Notes: generated by a model not told the origin, from the sequence alone. 64,000 nt of DNA from Nonlabens tegetincola (GCF_002954355.1 NZ_MQVV01000014.1:434001-498000); one strand, 5' to 3'. Shown: positions 8,162 through 17,781, counted from the stretch's first letter. Program-made: numbers and translations.

Positions 8162-9244
8162 TTATAACCATTTTTTGAATTTAAAAAATACTATTAATCC
8201 TACAAACATTACCGCACAGATTATCCAAAAATACATGTATCCGTGTTCCCATGTAAGCTCGGGAATATGCTCAAAATTCATCCCGTAAATTCCTGCTAGA
8301 AAAGTCATTGGAATAAATATGCTACTTATTATAGTCAATACCTGCATGATTTGATTCATCTTATGACTTACGCTAGATAAATACATATCTTTTAATCCTG
8401 TATTTATTTCTCTGTAGGATTCTATAGTCTCAATAATTTGTATGCAATGATCGTAGGCATCTTGAAAATAAGCTTTTGTCTGTGGTTGTAAAAACCTAGA
8501 TTCTTCTTTTAAAAGCCTGCTTATTGATTCTCTTAATGGATAAACCGAACGTCGTAAATTAATAAGTACACGTTTGTTATTTTGTACTTTATTTAGAGAT
8601 TCTTTTTCTGGGTCATTGAATATTTCATCCTCTAGAACGTCTAGATAATCTCCTATTTTTTCTATAGCAATAAAATAATGGTCCAGGACGCTGTCTATAA
8701 GTGCATAGAATAAATAGTCACTGTCTGATGTTCTTATTCTTCCATGATTATTTTCTATCCTACTGCGCACACTCCCAAAAACATCACCAGTTTGTTCTTG
8801 AAAGGTTACAACTTCATGTTCATTTAAGATTATACTAACTTGTTCTTGTTCAATATCATGATCTTTTTCATCGTAAGAGATCATTTTAATACATTGAAAT
8901 ACGTAATTGGGATAGAACTCAGTTTTAGGGCGTTGTGTAGTATTAGCTACATCTTCTAGTAATAAAGGGTGAATATCAAATCGTTTCCCTATTTTTTTAA
9001 GTTTTTCTATATCGTGAATTCCGTCCAGATTGTACCATTTTACATAATCATTGGGTAAACTATACACAATTTTATCATGCTTTTCATAATGCTCTGGACC
9101 GTAGGCTATAGTTTCAGTTATTACTTCACCTTCACGATGAACTCCTACGTAAGATATAGTTCCAGGTGGTGTGAATACTGTTTGTGAAGTTTTAGGCGCT
9201 GCCTTTCTTTTAATTCTTAGTTTATTAATGATTTTTTTAGGCAT
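8162..9244 (-). CDS. corA: Magnesium/cobalt transport protein CorA
   Basis: 360-aa CorA-type divalent cation channel. A large cytoplasmic N-terminal domain of about 290 residues, rich in charged helices, is followed by two C-terminal transmembrane helices. The signature GMN motif sits between them (AGIYGMNFEHIPEL), and the protein ends in the basic tail KFKKWL typical of the family. It forms a homopentamer in the inner membrane and imports Mg2+ (and can carry Co2+). The start ATG is followed by a basic N-terminus. It is transcribed alone; a palindrome copy lies just upstream. Cobalt transport beside a B12 locus is tempting but probably coincidental. The assignment is secure. Confidence 0.95.
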   Translation of the reverse strand: MPKKIINKLRIKRKAAPKTSQTVFTPPGTISYVGVHREGEVITETIAYGPEHYEKHDKIVYSLPNDYVKWYNLDGIHDIEKLKKIGKRFDIHPLLLEDVANTTQRPKTEFYPNYVFQCIKMISYDEKDHDIEQEQVSIILNEHEVVTFQEQTGDVFGSVRSRIENNHGRIRTSDSDYLFYALIDSVLDHYFIAIEKIGDYLDVLEDEIFNDPEKESLNKVQNNKRVLINLRRSVYPLRESISRLLKEESRFLQPQTKAYFQDAYDHCIQIIETIESYREINTGLKDMYLSSVSHKMNQIMQVLTIISSIFIPMTFLAGIYGMNFEHIPELTWEHGYMYFWIICAVMFVGLIVFFKFKKWL

Positions 9245-9282
9245 AGCTATTTTATTGTACTATTAAAGTTACTATTTATTAT

Positions 9283-9296
9283 GCTTTCGCGAAAGC
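9283..9296. repeat. Genome palindrome copy (14 bp), intergenic upstream of corA
   Basis: GCTTTCGCGAAAGC, between corA and uvrA. One of two copies outside genes. Confidence 0.9.
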
Positions 9297-9323
9297 GCAA
9301 TTATTACAACCTAACAAGTAGAG

Positions 9324-12128
9324 TTACTTCAATTTTTGAGAAATATAAGGTGCGGTATGACTTTCTTTTACCTGAGCAACTTCTTCTGGAGTACCAAATG
9401 CTACTAGATTACCTCCTTGTTTACCACCATCGGGACCTAGATCAATAACATAATCGGCGCATTTTACTAAATCCATATTATGTTCAATTACGATAACAGA
9501 ATGTCCTTTGTCAATAAGAGCATTAAAACTGTCCAATAATTTATTGATATCATGAAAATGAAGACCGGTAGTAGGTTCGTCAAAGATGAATAACGTTTTA
9601 TCTGCAGTGGTTCCTTTAACGAGGAAGCTTGCAAGTTTTATACGTTGTGCCTCACCACCAGATAGGGTAGAACTACTTTGTCCTAGGGTTACATATCCTA
9701 AACCTACATCTAACAGTGGTTGTAATTTTTTTGCAACTTTATCTTGCTTGTTAGTTTTGAAAAACGCAACGGCATCACTTATTGTCATATTAAGAATGTC
9801 GTGAATGTTTTTACCTTCAAATTCTACTTCTAGAATTTCTTTTTTAAACCGTTTACCATTGCATGTTTCACATTGTAAGGTGACATCGGCCATGAACTGC
9901 ATTTCAATGGTTACTTCTCCTTCACCTTTACAAGTTTCACAACGACCACCTTCTACATTAAATGAAAAATGTTTGGGTTTGTAATTGCGAATTTTTGAAA
10001 CCTTTTGGGTTGCAAACAAGTTTCTAATATCATCGTAAGCCTTTATGTAAGTAACAGGATTAGAGCGAGAGCTACGACCTATTGGGTTTTGATCAACAAA
10101 CTCTACAGTTTTTACATTTTCAAATTTTCCTTCTATACTTGTGAAATGCCCTGCCTTTTTACCATAACCACCTAATTTTTTGAGAATAGCTGGATATAAT
10201 ATTTGTTTCACTAATGTAGATTTACCACTACCGCTTACACCAGTAACCATGGTAAGAACTCCTAGCGGAAACTTAACATCAATATTTTTAAGATTGTTTT
10301 GTCTGGCACCTTTTATATCTATGTAGTACTTGAAGGACCTACGCTTGCTAGGTACAGGAATCTCTAGTGATTCATTTAGGTACTGTGCCGTTAGACTGTT
10401 TTGATTTAAAATTTCTTTTAGTGTCCCAGTAGCTACCACTTCACCACCGTAGGTTCCTGCCTCTGGACCTATATCGATAATTTCATCGGCTGCTTGCATG
10501 ATTTCCTCATCATGTTCTACTACGATCACTGTATTTCCTAAGTCTCTTAGATTTTTGAGAACTTTAATTAATCTAGTGGTGTCTTTAGGGTGCAATCCTA
10601 TACTGGGCTCATCTAGAATGTACATGCTACCAACTAAACTACTACCTAAACTCGTAGCGAGATTAATGCGCTGGCTTTCTCCACCAGATAAAGAATTTGA
10701 TTTACGATTCAAGGTAAGGTAATCTAGACCTACATCACTCAAAAATTGTAAACGACTATTTATTTCTATAAGGAGTCTTTCGGCAATTTTAGCATCATGT
10801 TCTGAAAGTTGTAATTGATCAAAAAATGGAATTAATTCCTTTATGGGTAACGTGACAAGATCTGTAATCGTTTTATCATCAATTTTTACATAGTTAGCCT
10901 CTTTACGCAATCTCGTACCATGACATTGTGAGCATTTTGTTTTTCCACGATAGCGTGATAGCATCACACGATTTTGAATTTTGTACGCTTTGGCTTCTAG
11001 CTCGTTAAAGAAGTCGTTAATTCCTTCAAAGTACTTATTTCCTTCCCAAACTATATTTTTTTGCTTTTCTGTTAACTCAAACCAAGGACGGTGAATAGGA
11101 AAATTGAATTTTGATGCATTTTTAATTAATTGATTTTTATAATAGGACATGCTTTCCCCTTTCCAAGGGAATACTGCTCCTTCATAAACAGATAGTGCTG
11201 TATTAGGAATAACAAGATCCTCATCAATACCTATTACATCACCATAGCCTTCACATTTAGGACAAGCTCCATAAGGATTATTAAAACTGAATAAATGTAC
11301 ATTAGGTTCTAGAAACTCCATGCCATCTAATTCAAAAGCATTACTAAACATGTGCTCCTTATCTTGTTTTACATGTTCTATATAAGCTGTTCCTTTTCCT
11401 TCGAAAAAGGCGGTTGAAACAGAATCGGCTAGTCTGTTATAAAAATCTTCATCATCCTTTTTAACAATTCTATCTACAACAATTCTCAAAGAATCCTTTT
11501 CTTTATAAGTAAGATCTTCATCGTCTATTCGATAAACGGTATCATTTATTTTTAATCTAGTATATCCTTGTTGCTGTAATACTTCTATTTGCTCTTTGAC
11601 CGAGCGTTTACCTTTGACAATCAATGGTGTTGTGAGAAGCATTCTACTACCATTTTCTTGCTTTTTTACGTAATCGATTACATCGCTTACAGTATCTTTT
11701 TTTACCTCATTCCCAGAAATAGGAGAGTAGGTGCGTCCTACACGAGCATATAGTAATTTTAAATAATCGTAGATTTCTGTGGTTGTCCCTACCGTACTTC
11801 TAGGATTTGTTGAATTTACTTTTTGTTCAATAGCTACTGCCGGAGCAATACCCTTGATATATTCGACTTTAGGCTTGTTTAGACGTCCTAAAAATTGTCT
11901 TGCGTATGAGGATAAACTTTCAACATACCTACGTTGTCCTTCTGCATATAATGTGTCAAATGCAAGAGAAGATTTACCACTACCTGATAAACCGGTAATG
12001 ACTACCAGCTTATTACGTGGTATGACTACATTAATATTTTTTAAGTTGTGAAGTTGTGCTCCTTTAATTAAAATATTCTCCTTTGGATTAAGAGTATCTA
12101 TTTCTTCAAAAAATTCAGTCTTTGACAT
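9324..12128 (-). CDS. uvrA: Excinuclease ABC subunit A (UvrA)
   Basis: DNA-damage recognition ATPase of nucleotide excision repair, about 934 aa, full length. Two ABC modules are visible: Walker A GLSGSGKSSLAF near the N-terminus and GVSGSGKSTLVK in the second half, with signatures SLSGGESQR and TLSGGEAQR and Walker B YILDEPSIGLH and FIFDEPTTGLH. Zinc-binding cysteine pairs include CPKCEGYG, CSQCHGTR and the CETCKGEG...CETCNGKR module. The open frame extends to a GTG at 12143, but MSKTEF at 12128 is preferred because a -7 promoter element (12133-12140) overlaps the upstream part. Works with UvrB and UvrC, not in this window. Confidence 0.97.
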   Translation of the reverse strand: MSKTEFFEEIDTLNPKENILIKGAQLHNLKNINVVIPRNKLVVITGLSGSGKSSLAFDTLYAEGQRRYVESLSSYARQFLGRLNKPKVEYIKGIAPAVAIEQKVNSTNPRSTVGTTTEIYDYLKLLYARVGRTYSPISGNEVKKDTVSDVIDYVKKQENGSRMLLTTPLIVKGKRSVKEQIEVLQQQGYTRLKINDTVYRIDDEDLTYKEKDSLRIVVDRIVKKDDEDFYNRLADSVSTAFFEGKGTAYIEHVKQDKEHMFSNAFELDGMEFLEPNVHLFSFNNPYGACPKCEGYGDVIGIDEDLVIPNTALSVYEGAVFPWKGESMSYYKNQLIKNASKFNFPIHRPWFELTEKQKNIVWEGNKYFEGINDFFNELEAKAYKIQNRVMLSRYRGKTKCSQCHGTRLRKEANYVKIDDKTITDLVTLPIKELIPFFDQLQLSEHDAKIAERLLIEINSRLQFLSDVGLDYLTLNRKSNSLSGGESQRINLATSLGSSLVGSMYILDEPSIGLHPKDTTRLIKVLKNLRDLGNTVIVVEHDEEIMQAADEIIDIGPEAGTYGGEVVATGTLKEILNQNSLTAQYLNESLEIPVPSKRRSFKYYIDIKGARQNNLKNIDVKFPLGVLTMVTGVSGSGKSTLVKQILYPAILKKLGGYGKKAGHFTSIEGKFENVKTVEFVDQNPIGRSSRSNPVTYIKAYDDIRNLFATQKVSKIRNYKPKHFSFNVEGGRCETCKGEGEVTIEMQFMADVTLQCETCNGKRFKKEILEVEFEGKNIHDILNMTISDAVAFFKTNKQDKVAKKLQPLLDVGLGYVTLGQSSSTLSGGEAQRIKLASFLVKGTTADKTLFIFDEPTTGLHFHDINKLLDSFNALIDKGHSVIVIEHNMDLVKCADYVIDLGPDGGKQGGNLVAFGTPEEVAQVKESHTAPYISQKLK

Positions 12129-12132
12129 ACTA

Positions 12133-12140
12133 CAAAAATA
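12133..12140 (-). promoter_or_regulatory. -7 promoter element of uvrA
   Basis: The minus strand reads TATTTTTG, matching TAnnTTTG, and ends 5 bases before the preferred uvrA ATG, so the transcript may have almost no leader. The -33 box is not clear. Confidence 0.5.
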
Positions 12141-12298
12141 CACCCTACTTAAACTAATATAAATTGTGATGCATCTATTAATTTGTTAAAAGTTGGTCCA
12201 AATTTTTGCATTTGTTTTATAAAAGTTTATATATTAGCCGAATACAATTGAACAACTGCCTATAGATACAATTTTACTTTAAATCACATTAACGATAC

Positions 12299-12318
12299 GA
12301 GTTATAATAAAATAACTC
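12299..12318 (+). promoter_or_regulatory. Small inverted repeat in the ECF sigma gene leader
   Basis: GAGTTAT / ATAACTC with a six-base loop, ending 19 bases before the sigma factor ATG. It could be a leader hairpin or an operator; no partner is known. The rest of 12144-12337 is AT-rich non-coding sequence. Confidence 0.3.
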
Positions 12319-12337
12319 ACTTTAAAGTAGTTGTACT

Positions 12338-12925
12338 ATGAGAATGGAAAATGTTCAGGATGCTGTTTTGGTTAGACAGTATATAGAAGGTAAGGAATAC
12401 GCGCTAGAGGTTCTAATAAACCGACATAAACAAAAAATCTACAGTTTTATTTTTTCTAAAGTAATGGATAAAGACATTACTGAAGATGTTTTTCAAGATA
12501 CTTTCATTAAAGTAATACGTACTTTAAAAAAGGGAAAGTATAACGAAGAAGGTAAGTTTTTACCATGGGTAATGCGTATAGCGCACAATTTAGTGATAGA
12601 CCATTTCCGTAAAAACAAGCGTATGCCAAAATTTCAATCTAGAAATGATTTTGACATATTTGATGTAATCAGTAATGGCGCTGATTCTACAGAAACTGAG
12701 ATGATACTCTCTCAAGTACATGCCGATGTAAAGCGATTAGTCGAAGAATTACCAGAAGATCAAAAACAAGTTCTTAAAATGCGTATCTACAAGGAAATGT
12801 CTTTCAAAGAAATCGCCGAACAAACTGAGGTAAGCATTAATACGGCTCTCGGTAGAATGAGGTATGCTCTTATCAACTTGAGAAAAATAATTGAACAGCA
12901 CAATATTATACTAACAGATAATTAA
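12338..12925 (+). CDS. RNA polymerase ECF-type sigma factor
   Basis: 195-aa sigma-70 family protein of the extracytoplasmic-function type. Region 2 covers about residues 25-95 (INRHKQKIYSFIFSKV, DITEDVFQDTFIKVI, and the DNA-melting stretch FLPWVMRIAHNLVIDHFRK). Region 4 is at about 130-185 with the helix-turn-helix MSFKEIAEQTEVSINTALGRMRYAL. No anti-sigma factor gene is adjacent; instead a very small basic protein follows after about 90 bases. That tandem, sigma plus tiny protein, looks familiar from other flavobacteria. Regulated genes cannot be predicted from the window. The family assignment is secure. Confidence 0.93.
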   Translation: MRMENVQDAVLVRQYIEGKEYALEVLINRHKQKIYSFIFSKVMDKDITEDVFQDTFIKVIRTLKKGKYNEEGKFLPWVMRIAHNLVIDHFRKNKRMPKFQSRNDFDIFDVISNGADSTETEMILSQVHADVKRLVEELPEDQKQVLKMRIYKEMSFKEIAEQTEVSINTALGRMRYALINLRKIIEQHNIILTDN

Positions 12926-13013
12926 GGTTACGTTAAAATGAAAAAAATACGGTACTGATTATAATATTGTGAAACTATGGGCGTTAAAAAAGAGAATAAA
13001 CAAATTAACGCTC

Positions 13014-13160
13014 ATGGCAAAACTTTACAATGAATCATTACCAGAACAAGTGAAACCTACTGGACCGAGCAAAGAAACGATTAAGTTTTTACTCAATTTT
13101 TCAAAATCGTTACACATTACTAAGTATAACAAAATGACATTTGAAGCATCAAAGAATTAA
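13014..13160 (+). CDS. Very small protein following the ECF sigma gene
   Basis: The open frame runs from a GTG at 12969, but the ATG at 13014 gives a 48-aa protein beginning MAKLYNESLPEQ that looks more natural. It is polar and basic, with a central motif ETIKFLLNFSKSLHITKYN and no membrane segment. I do not recognise a named family, but the arrangement (ECF sigma, then about 50 aa, then a terminator) suggests a paired function, for example modulation of the sigma factor. The upstream extension would overlap an out-of-frame 18-codon ORF (12977-13033). The terminator at 13186-13223 closes the unit. Confidence 0.6.
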   Translation: MAKLYNESLPEQVKPTGPSKETIKFLLNFSKSLHITKYNKMTFEASKN

Positions 13161-13185
13161 ACTTTAAATTTTTGATTTCTAGAAG

Positions 13186-13223
13186 AAAACCCCATTCATA
13201 AAGCTACTATGAATGGGGTTTTT
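13186..13223. terminator. Bidirectional terminator between small gene and serA
   Basis: A 15-bp perfect stem (AAAACCCCATTCATA and its complement, seven-base loop) has a T-run after it on the plus strand and an A-run before it, between two convergent genes. Confidence 0.88.
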
Positions 13224-13243
13224 ATTTGTTATTAGATATATTA

Positions 13244-14203
13244 TTATCCTAATATTGCTTTAATTTGATCAGCAAGTTCAACTCCTATTCGGTCTTGAGC
13301 TTCATTAGTAGCAGCACCAATATGAGGACTTAATGACAGTTTACTATTCATGAGTAATTGCACTTCTGGTTTAGGTTCTTTTTCAAAAACATCTAATGCC
13401 GCAAAAGACAAGTGCTCGTTTTCTAAAGCTTCTACAAGAGCTACTTCATCTAAAACGCCACCACGAGCAGCATTTACCACAGCCGCTCCTTTTTTCATCA
13501 TTTGAAATTCTTTAGTTCCTAAAACATATTCCGATTGAGCTGGCACGTGAAGAGTTATAAAGTCTGCATTCTTAATAACGTCTTCTTTCTCTAACAACGG
13601 AATTTCTACGGTAACAGATTGCCCATCAAAAAGGTCCCAACTTACTTTTGGATTTGTTGTAGCATTATGATCATATCCTACAACATTCATCCCTATTCCT
13701 GCTGCAATTTTTGCAACTTCTTGACCTATGCGACCTAAACCGATTATTCCAATCGTTTTTCCACGTAATTCTACACCTTTGGCATATTGTTTTTTAAGCC
13801 CTTTGAAATTTTCATCACCTTCTAATGGCATGTTACGATTTGCATCATATAGAAAACGTACACCACCGTATAAGTGTGCAAAAACAAGTTCGGCAACACT
13901 AGCGCTACTTGCAGCTGGTGTATTAATCACCTTAAGTCCTTTATCACGCGCATACTCCACATCTATATTATCCATTCCTACGCCACCACGGCCTATAATT
14001 TTAAGGCTTGGACAATTATCGATAATATCTTTACGTACTTTAGTCGCACTACGCACCAATATAACACTTACATCATTATTATTGATGTAGTTAACTAATT
14101 GGTCTTGAGCTACATTTGTTGTGATCACCTCATAGCCAGCTTTTTCTAATTCGTTGATTCCGCTTTGAGAGATACCGTCGTTAGCTAATACTTTTTTGCT
14201 CAT
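13244..14203 (-). CDS. serA: D-3-phosphoglycerate dehydrogenase SerA
   Basis: First enzyme of serine biosynthesis: oxidises 3-phosphoglycerate to 3-phosphohydroxypyruvate with NAD+. At 319 aa it has the 2-hydroxyacid dehydrogenase substrate and nucleotide domains but no C-terminal ACT domain, the short form common in Bacteroidota, so serine feedback through ACT is not expected. The NAD-binding loop is GIIGLGRIGQEVA (near 154-166). Catalytic residues lie in NAARGGVLDE (Arg), FEKEP (Glu) and SPHIGAAT (His). It follows serC by 32 bases on the same strand, making a serC-serA operon. The missing third gene, serB, is not in the window. Confidence 0.95.
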   Translation of the reverse strand: MSKKVLANDGISQSGINELEKAGYEVITTNVAQDQLVNYINNNDVSVILVRSATKVRKDIIDNCPSLKIIGRGGVGMDNIDVEYARDKGLKVINTPAASSASVAELVFAHLYGGVRFLYDANRNMPLEGDENFKGLKKQYAKGVELRGKTIGIIGLGRIGQEVAKIAAGIGMNVVGYDHNATTNPKVSWDLFDGQSVTVEIPLLEKEDVIKNADFITLHVPAQSEYVLGTKEFQMMKKGAAVVNAARGGVLDEVALVEALENEHLSFAALDVFEKEPKPEVQLLMNSKLSLSPHIGAATNEAQDRIGVELADQIKAILG

Positions 14204-14235
14204 TCTTAATTTATTTGTTCAATTATTGGGACTAA

Positions 14236-15297
14236 TTATGCTTTACGTTCTAATTCTTTCATTACATCTACAAGAGTCTGAGCGCTCTCTAAAGTAAGAG
14301 CGTTATACATACTTGCTCTATAACCACCTACAGATCTGTGACCATTCAATCCATTAATCCCTGCTTCTTGCCACATTTTATTGAAGGTGTCTTTATGATC
14401 CTCATTCACTAAGTTAAAGGTAAGATTCATCATCGATCTGTCTTCTTTATTTGCTACAAACCCTTCAAAAAGTTCATTGCGATCAATCTCATCATAAACT
14501 AATGCTGCTTTTTCATTATTGATTTTTTCAATCCATTCAATTCCTCCATTATCTTTTAACCATTCCATCGTCAACATACTTACATAGATAGGAAACACTG
14601 GTGGTGTGTTGAACATAGAGTCTTTACTTATATGGACTTGATAATCTAGCATGGAAGGAATGCTGCGTGACACCTTTCCTAATATGTCTTCTTTCACCAC
14701 AATAAGAGTAGTACCAGCTGGACCCATATTTTTTTGTGCACCGGCATAAATAAGATCGTATTTAGAAAAATCTCGCTTACGTGAAAAAATATCACTACTC
14801 ATATCACATACCATAGGAACACTTACAGTTGGGTCGTCCTTTAACTGAGTTCCAAAAATGGTATTGTTAGTTTGAAAATGAAAGTAATCCACATCACTAG
14901 GTACTGTGTATCCTTTTGGTATATAATTGAAATTTTGATCCTTAGAAGAAGCAACTTCAATCACTTCACCAAATAATTTTGCTTCCTTAATCGCCTTAGT
15001 AGACCATGTACCAGTGTTTAAATAAGCTGCTTTACTTTCAAGTAGGTTATAGGCAACCATTAAAAACTGCATACTTGCGCCACCACCTAAAAAGAGTGCT
15101 TTATAACCTTTATCGGTAAGATCTAGGTGTTCTAGTGCTAAATCTTGAGCCTTTTCCATCACCTCAACAAAATCCTTGCTACGGTGAGAAATTTCTAGAA
15201 TACTTAAATCGTTAAAATTAAGAACAGCTGCAGCTGCTTTTTTGAAAACTTCTTGAGGTAAAATACAAGGTCCTGCGCTAAAATTGTGTTTAAGCAT
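14236..15297 (-). CDS. serC: Phosphoserine aminotransferase SerC
   Basis: Second enzyme of serine biosynthesis (and a step of pyridoxal phosphate synthesis): transfers the amino group of glutamate to 3-phosphohydroxypyruvate. About 353 aa from the preferred start MLKHNFSAGPCILP; the frame continues 27 bases further to 15324, but that extension (MCGTFKNTI) is not family-like. PLP is bound by the lysine in YAGAQKNMGPAG (near 195), and FLGGGASMQF is the phosphate-binding region. The C-terminal GHRSVGGYRASMYNAL is a strong family signature. It is upstream of serA in the same operon. The assignment is secure. Confidence 0.96.
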   Translation of the reverse strand: MLKHNFSAGPCILPQEVFKKAAAAVLNFNDLSILEISHRSKDFVEVMEKAQDLALEHLDLTDKGYKALFLGGGASMQFLMVAYNLLESKAAYLNTGTWSTKAIKEAKLFGEVIEVASSKDQNFNYIPKGYTVPSDVDYFHFQTNNTIFGTQLKDDPTVSVPMVCDMSSDIFSRKRDFSKYDLIYAGAQKNMGPAGTTLIVVKEDILGKVSRSIPSMLDYQVHISKDSMFNTPPVFPIYVSMLTMEWLKDNGGIEWIEKINNEKAALVYDEIDRNELFEGFVANKEDRSMMNLTFNLVNEDHKDTFNKMWQEAGINGLNGHRSVGGYRASMYNALTLESAQTLVDVMKELERKA

Positions 15298-15370
15298 AAT
15301 GGTGTTTTTGAATGTACCACACAAAAATGCAAAACAAAGCGTTTAAACTTGTTATAATTCCAATAAGATT

Positions 15371-16483
15371 TTAAGATAATGTCAACAAAAACGATATAGT
15401 ATCTACACCATCAGCGTAATCATTCAAGGTAGGACACTGGGTTTGACCAAAATTAACGAATTGTGGTGCCGCAAGATCTTTAAAATTAGGAGCTAGTTTT
15501 TCACGATCTACATCATTAATAACCACACATTGCAAACTTTCTGCTTTCTGATTAATTTCTTCGGCAACCTGTTCAAGATTATCGTAATAGCTGTACCCTA
15601 AAGAAGCAATAGGCGATGAGAAACTTTTATTCTCTTCCTTAATTAATAGAAACTCATTATCAAGTAAATCAAATTCACTCATTAAGTAAACAGCCTTGTT
15701 GTAATCGTAATTATTCGTGTACTTTTCAAACTTGATTAAATTGCGCTGTTTATACATGCCATTAAAAAACAAATCAAAGTTGTAATCTCTAGGAACTTTA
15801 AGATGGCTTACGCTACGACAACCTAGGCCAAAGTATCTGAATACATCTTCACTCAGCGCTTCCATATCCTCTAAAGTTTCTTTTCCTGTTATTACCGCTA
15901 TGCTATTACGGTTTTTTCTTATGATGTGCGGTTTCCCTTTAAAATAATATTCAAAATACCTCGATGTATTATTGCTTCCTGTCGCAATAACGGCATCGTA
16001 TTCTGGTAATTGTCCTTTTACAAAACTATACGAGCTAACTAAGTCTTCCTTATGTGAAGATGCCATATCCAATATTAAAGGTATAAGGACATCATCATTG
16101 CTACTATTTTTAATGATAGCATGATGACCACTTATTATTACAGATAAAACATCGTGAAATCCAACAAGTGGAATATTTCCAGCTGTTATAATGGCTACTC
16201 TTTTACCTTCAACCTTTTCTAAATCGTATCCATTGGTCCATTGTTCAAGATTCTCAGGTAATAGAGCTTGTGACCATTGGGTAATAGCATGAATTAAGTT
16301 TTCTCTTGTGAACCAGCTGTTTTTTCTTTCAGCCTGCTTCAAACTTTCTTCTATGCGTTGATTCCAAGAATTTGAAGATTCAAGGTTTGAATCGGGTTGT
16401 AAATAAGAGGATAGTAATTGTCCCGCTTTCGCGAAAGCGGAAATTCTATCATTTAACGTGGTATTAATTGCCAGTGATTTCAA
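15371..16483 (-). CDS. Acyl-CoA reductase, LuxC family
   Basis: 370-aa protein of the LuxC/aldehyde-dehydrogenase-like family that reduces activated acyl groups to aldehydes with NADPH. Supporting features are the nucleotide-binding-like GKRVAIITAGNIPLVGFHDVL (near 91-111) and the cysteine region RYFGLGCRSVSHL (near 216-228), where the cysteine would be the acyl-enzyme nucleophile. No luciferase genes are near, so the role is lipid metabolism, not light. It is divergent from a ferredoxin gene 35 bases away, an arrangement frequent in Bacteroidota and perhaps functional. A palindrome copy encodes SAFAKAG at residues 15-21. The family is fairly secure; the substrate is unknown. Confidence 0.83.
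   Translation of the reverse strand: MKSLAINTTLNDRISAFAKAGQLLSSYLQPDSNLESSNSWNQRIEESLKQAERKNSWFTRENLIHAITQWSQALLPENLEQWTNGYDLEKVEGKRVAIITAGNIPLVGFHDVLSVIISGHHAIIKNSSNDDVLIPLILDMASSHKEDLVSSYSFVKGQLPEYDAVIATGSNNTSRYFEYYFKGKPHIIRKNRNSIAVITGKETLEDMEALSEDVFRYFGLGCRSVSHLKVPRDYNFDLFFNGMYKQRNLIKFEKYTNNYDYNKAVYLMSEFDLLDNEFLLIKEENKSFSSPIASLGYSYYDNLEQVAEEINQKAESLQCVVINDVDREKLAPNFKDLAAPQFVNFGQTQCPTLNDYADGVDTISFLLTLS
16424..16439. repeat. Genome palindrome copy (16 bp), in acyl-CoA reductase
   Basis: CGCTTTCGCGAAAGCG. Read as AFAKA near the N-terminus. Confidence 0.9.
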
Positions 16484-16498
16484 TGGGCATTATTTTTG
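16468..16498 (+). promoter_or_regulatory. Promoter of the ferredoxin gene
   Basis: TTG (16468-16470), a 20-base spacer and TATTTTTG (16491-16498) match the Bacteroidota -33/-7 consensus. Transcription should start near 16504, about 15 bases before the ATG. It overlaps the divergent acyl-CoA reductase start, so the two genes may share control. Confidence 0.65.
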
Positions 16499-16509
16499 TG
16501 CAAAAGTAA

Positions 16510-16869
<360 letters not shown>

Positions 16870-16888
16870 CCTGATTATTAGACATGAT

Positions 16889-16924
16889 AAAAGCCGATAC
16901 TTTTTAAAGTATCGGCTTTTTTAT
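16889..16924. terminator. Bidirectional terminator after ferredoxin
   Basis: Near-perfect 15-bp stem AAAAGCCGATACTTT with its complement and T-runs at both ends, between convergent genes. Confidence 0.9.
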
Positions 16925-16944
16925 TTAATTTAAAGTCTCACTTA

Positions 16945-17781
16945 TTATTGATCTAAAAAATTTAGAAGCAGCTTATTAAGTTCTTCTTTATGGGTCACAT
17001 ACAAGCCATGTGGCGCGTTTTCTATTATTTCTAATTTTGAGTCCTTAACTAAAGAATGCCCTTGTTTTGAACTAGGCTCGATAGGAACGATTTCATCTGC
17101 GCTTCCGTGAATGAATAGGGTAGGAACATCTACTTTTTTAAGTGCCTCACGTAAATCAGTACGTCCAAAAGCACCTATGCAATCTAGCGTTCCCTTAGGA
17201 CTTGCTTGAGCTGCTATTTGGAAATTATAATTGAGTTGACCTTCAGAAACGCGATCCTTGTTGTCCTCATAGTTCACAAACCCTTTACCAAATTCTTTTA
17301 AGAAACCTAAACGATCTTGTTTCACATTTTGCTCCATACCTTTAAAAACATCATCTGGAGCGCCAGTTGGATTATCATCTGTTTTAAGTAAGAATGGTGC
17401 TATACTGGCAACAAAAATTAGTTTATTGATTTTATTGGTTCCATAATCGGCAACGTATTGTCCTAGCTCGCCACCACCCATTGAAAAACCAACTAGGGTA
17501 ACTTTTTCAAGTTCTAGTTGATCAATTAGATCATGTAAATCGCTAGCCATCGTTTTGTAATCGTAACCTTTATAAGGCCTAGAACTGCGGCCAAAACCGC
17601 GACGATCATAAGTTATCACTCTATATCCGGCTTCTATTAAATCAGGAACTTGGTATTCCCACATTGCACCGCTCAATGGCCAGCCGTGTATGAGTATAAT
17701 AGGATCTCCATCTCCTTGATCTTCAAAATAAATACTGGCATCAAGATCTTTTTGATCGGTAAGTTTTTCTAAGTAAGGCAT
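16945..17781 (-). CDS. Alpha/beta hydrolase (non-haem haloperoxidase/esterase type)
   Basis: 278-aa single-domain hydrolase. The oxyanion-hole motif HGWPLSG is near 32-38, the nucleophile elbow GFSMGGG puts the catalytic serine at S100, and the acid and histidine fit D229 (HGSADE) and H258 (APHGL). The arrangement with GWPLSG and RRGFGRSSRP strongly resembles bacterial cofactor-free haloperoxidases/arylesterases, whose natural substrates are mostly unknown. No signal peptide, so cytoplasmic. It is alone on its strand between a terminator and an unrelated ABC gene. The family is secure; the physiological reaction is not. Confidence 0.88.
   Translation of the reverse strand: MPYLEKLTDQKDLDASIYFEDQGDGDPIILIHGWPLSGAMWEYQVPDLIEAGYRVITYDRRGFGRSSRPYKGYDYKTMASDLHDLIDQLELEKVTLVGFSMGGGELGQYVADYGTNKINKLIFVASIAPFLLKTDDNPTGAPDDVFKGMEQNVKQDRLGFLKEFGKGFVNYEDNKDRVSEGQLNYNFQIAAQASPKGTLDCIGAFGRTDLREALKKVDVPTLFIHGSADEIVPIEPSSKQGHSLVKDSKLEIIENAPHGLYVTHKEELNKLLLNFLDQ

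Noticed and set aside
8162-9244. CorA as a cobalt supplier for B12 synthesis
   Set aside because: It is separate from the B12 locus by a terminator and lipoprotein gene, and no cobalamin synthesis genes are present.
12977-13033. 18-codon ORF starting ATGGGCGTT before the small gene
   Set aside because: Too short and overlapping in another frame; may be leader only. No attenuation structure was seen.
15371-16483. LuxC-type gene as evidence for bioluminescence
   Set aside because: No luciferase (luxAB), luxD or luxE nearby; the LuxC family is widespread in Bacteroidota without light production.
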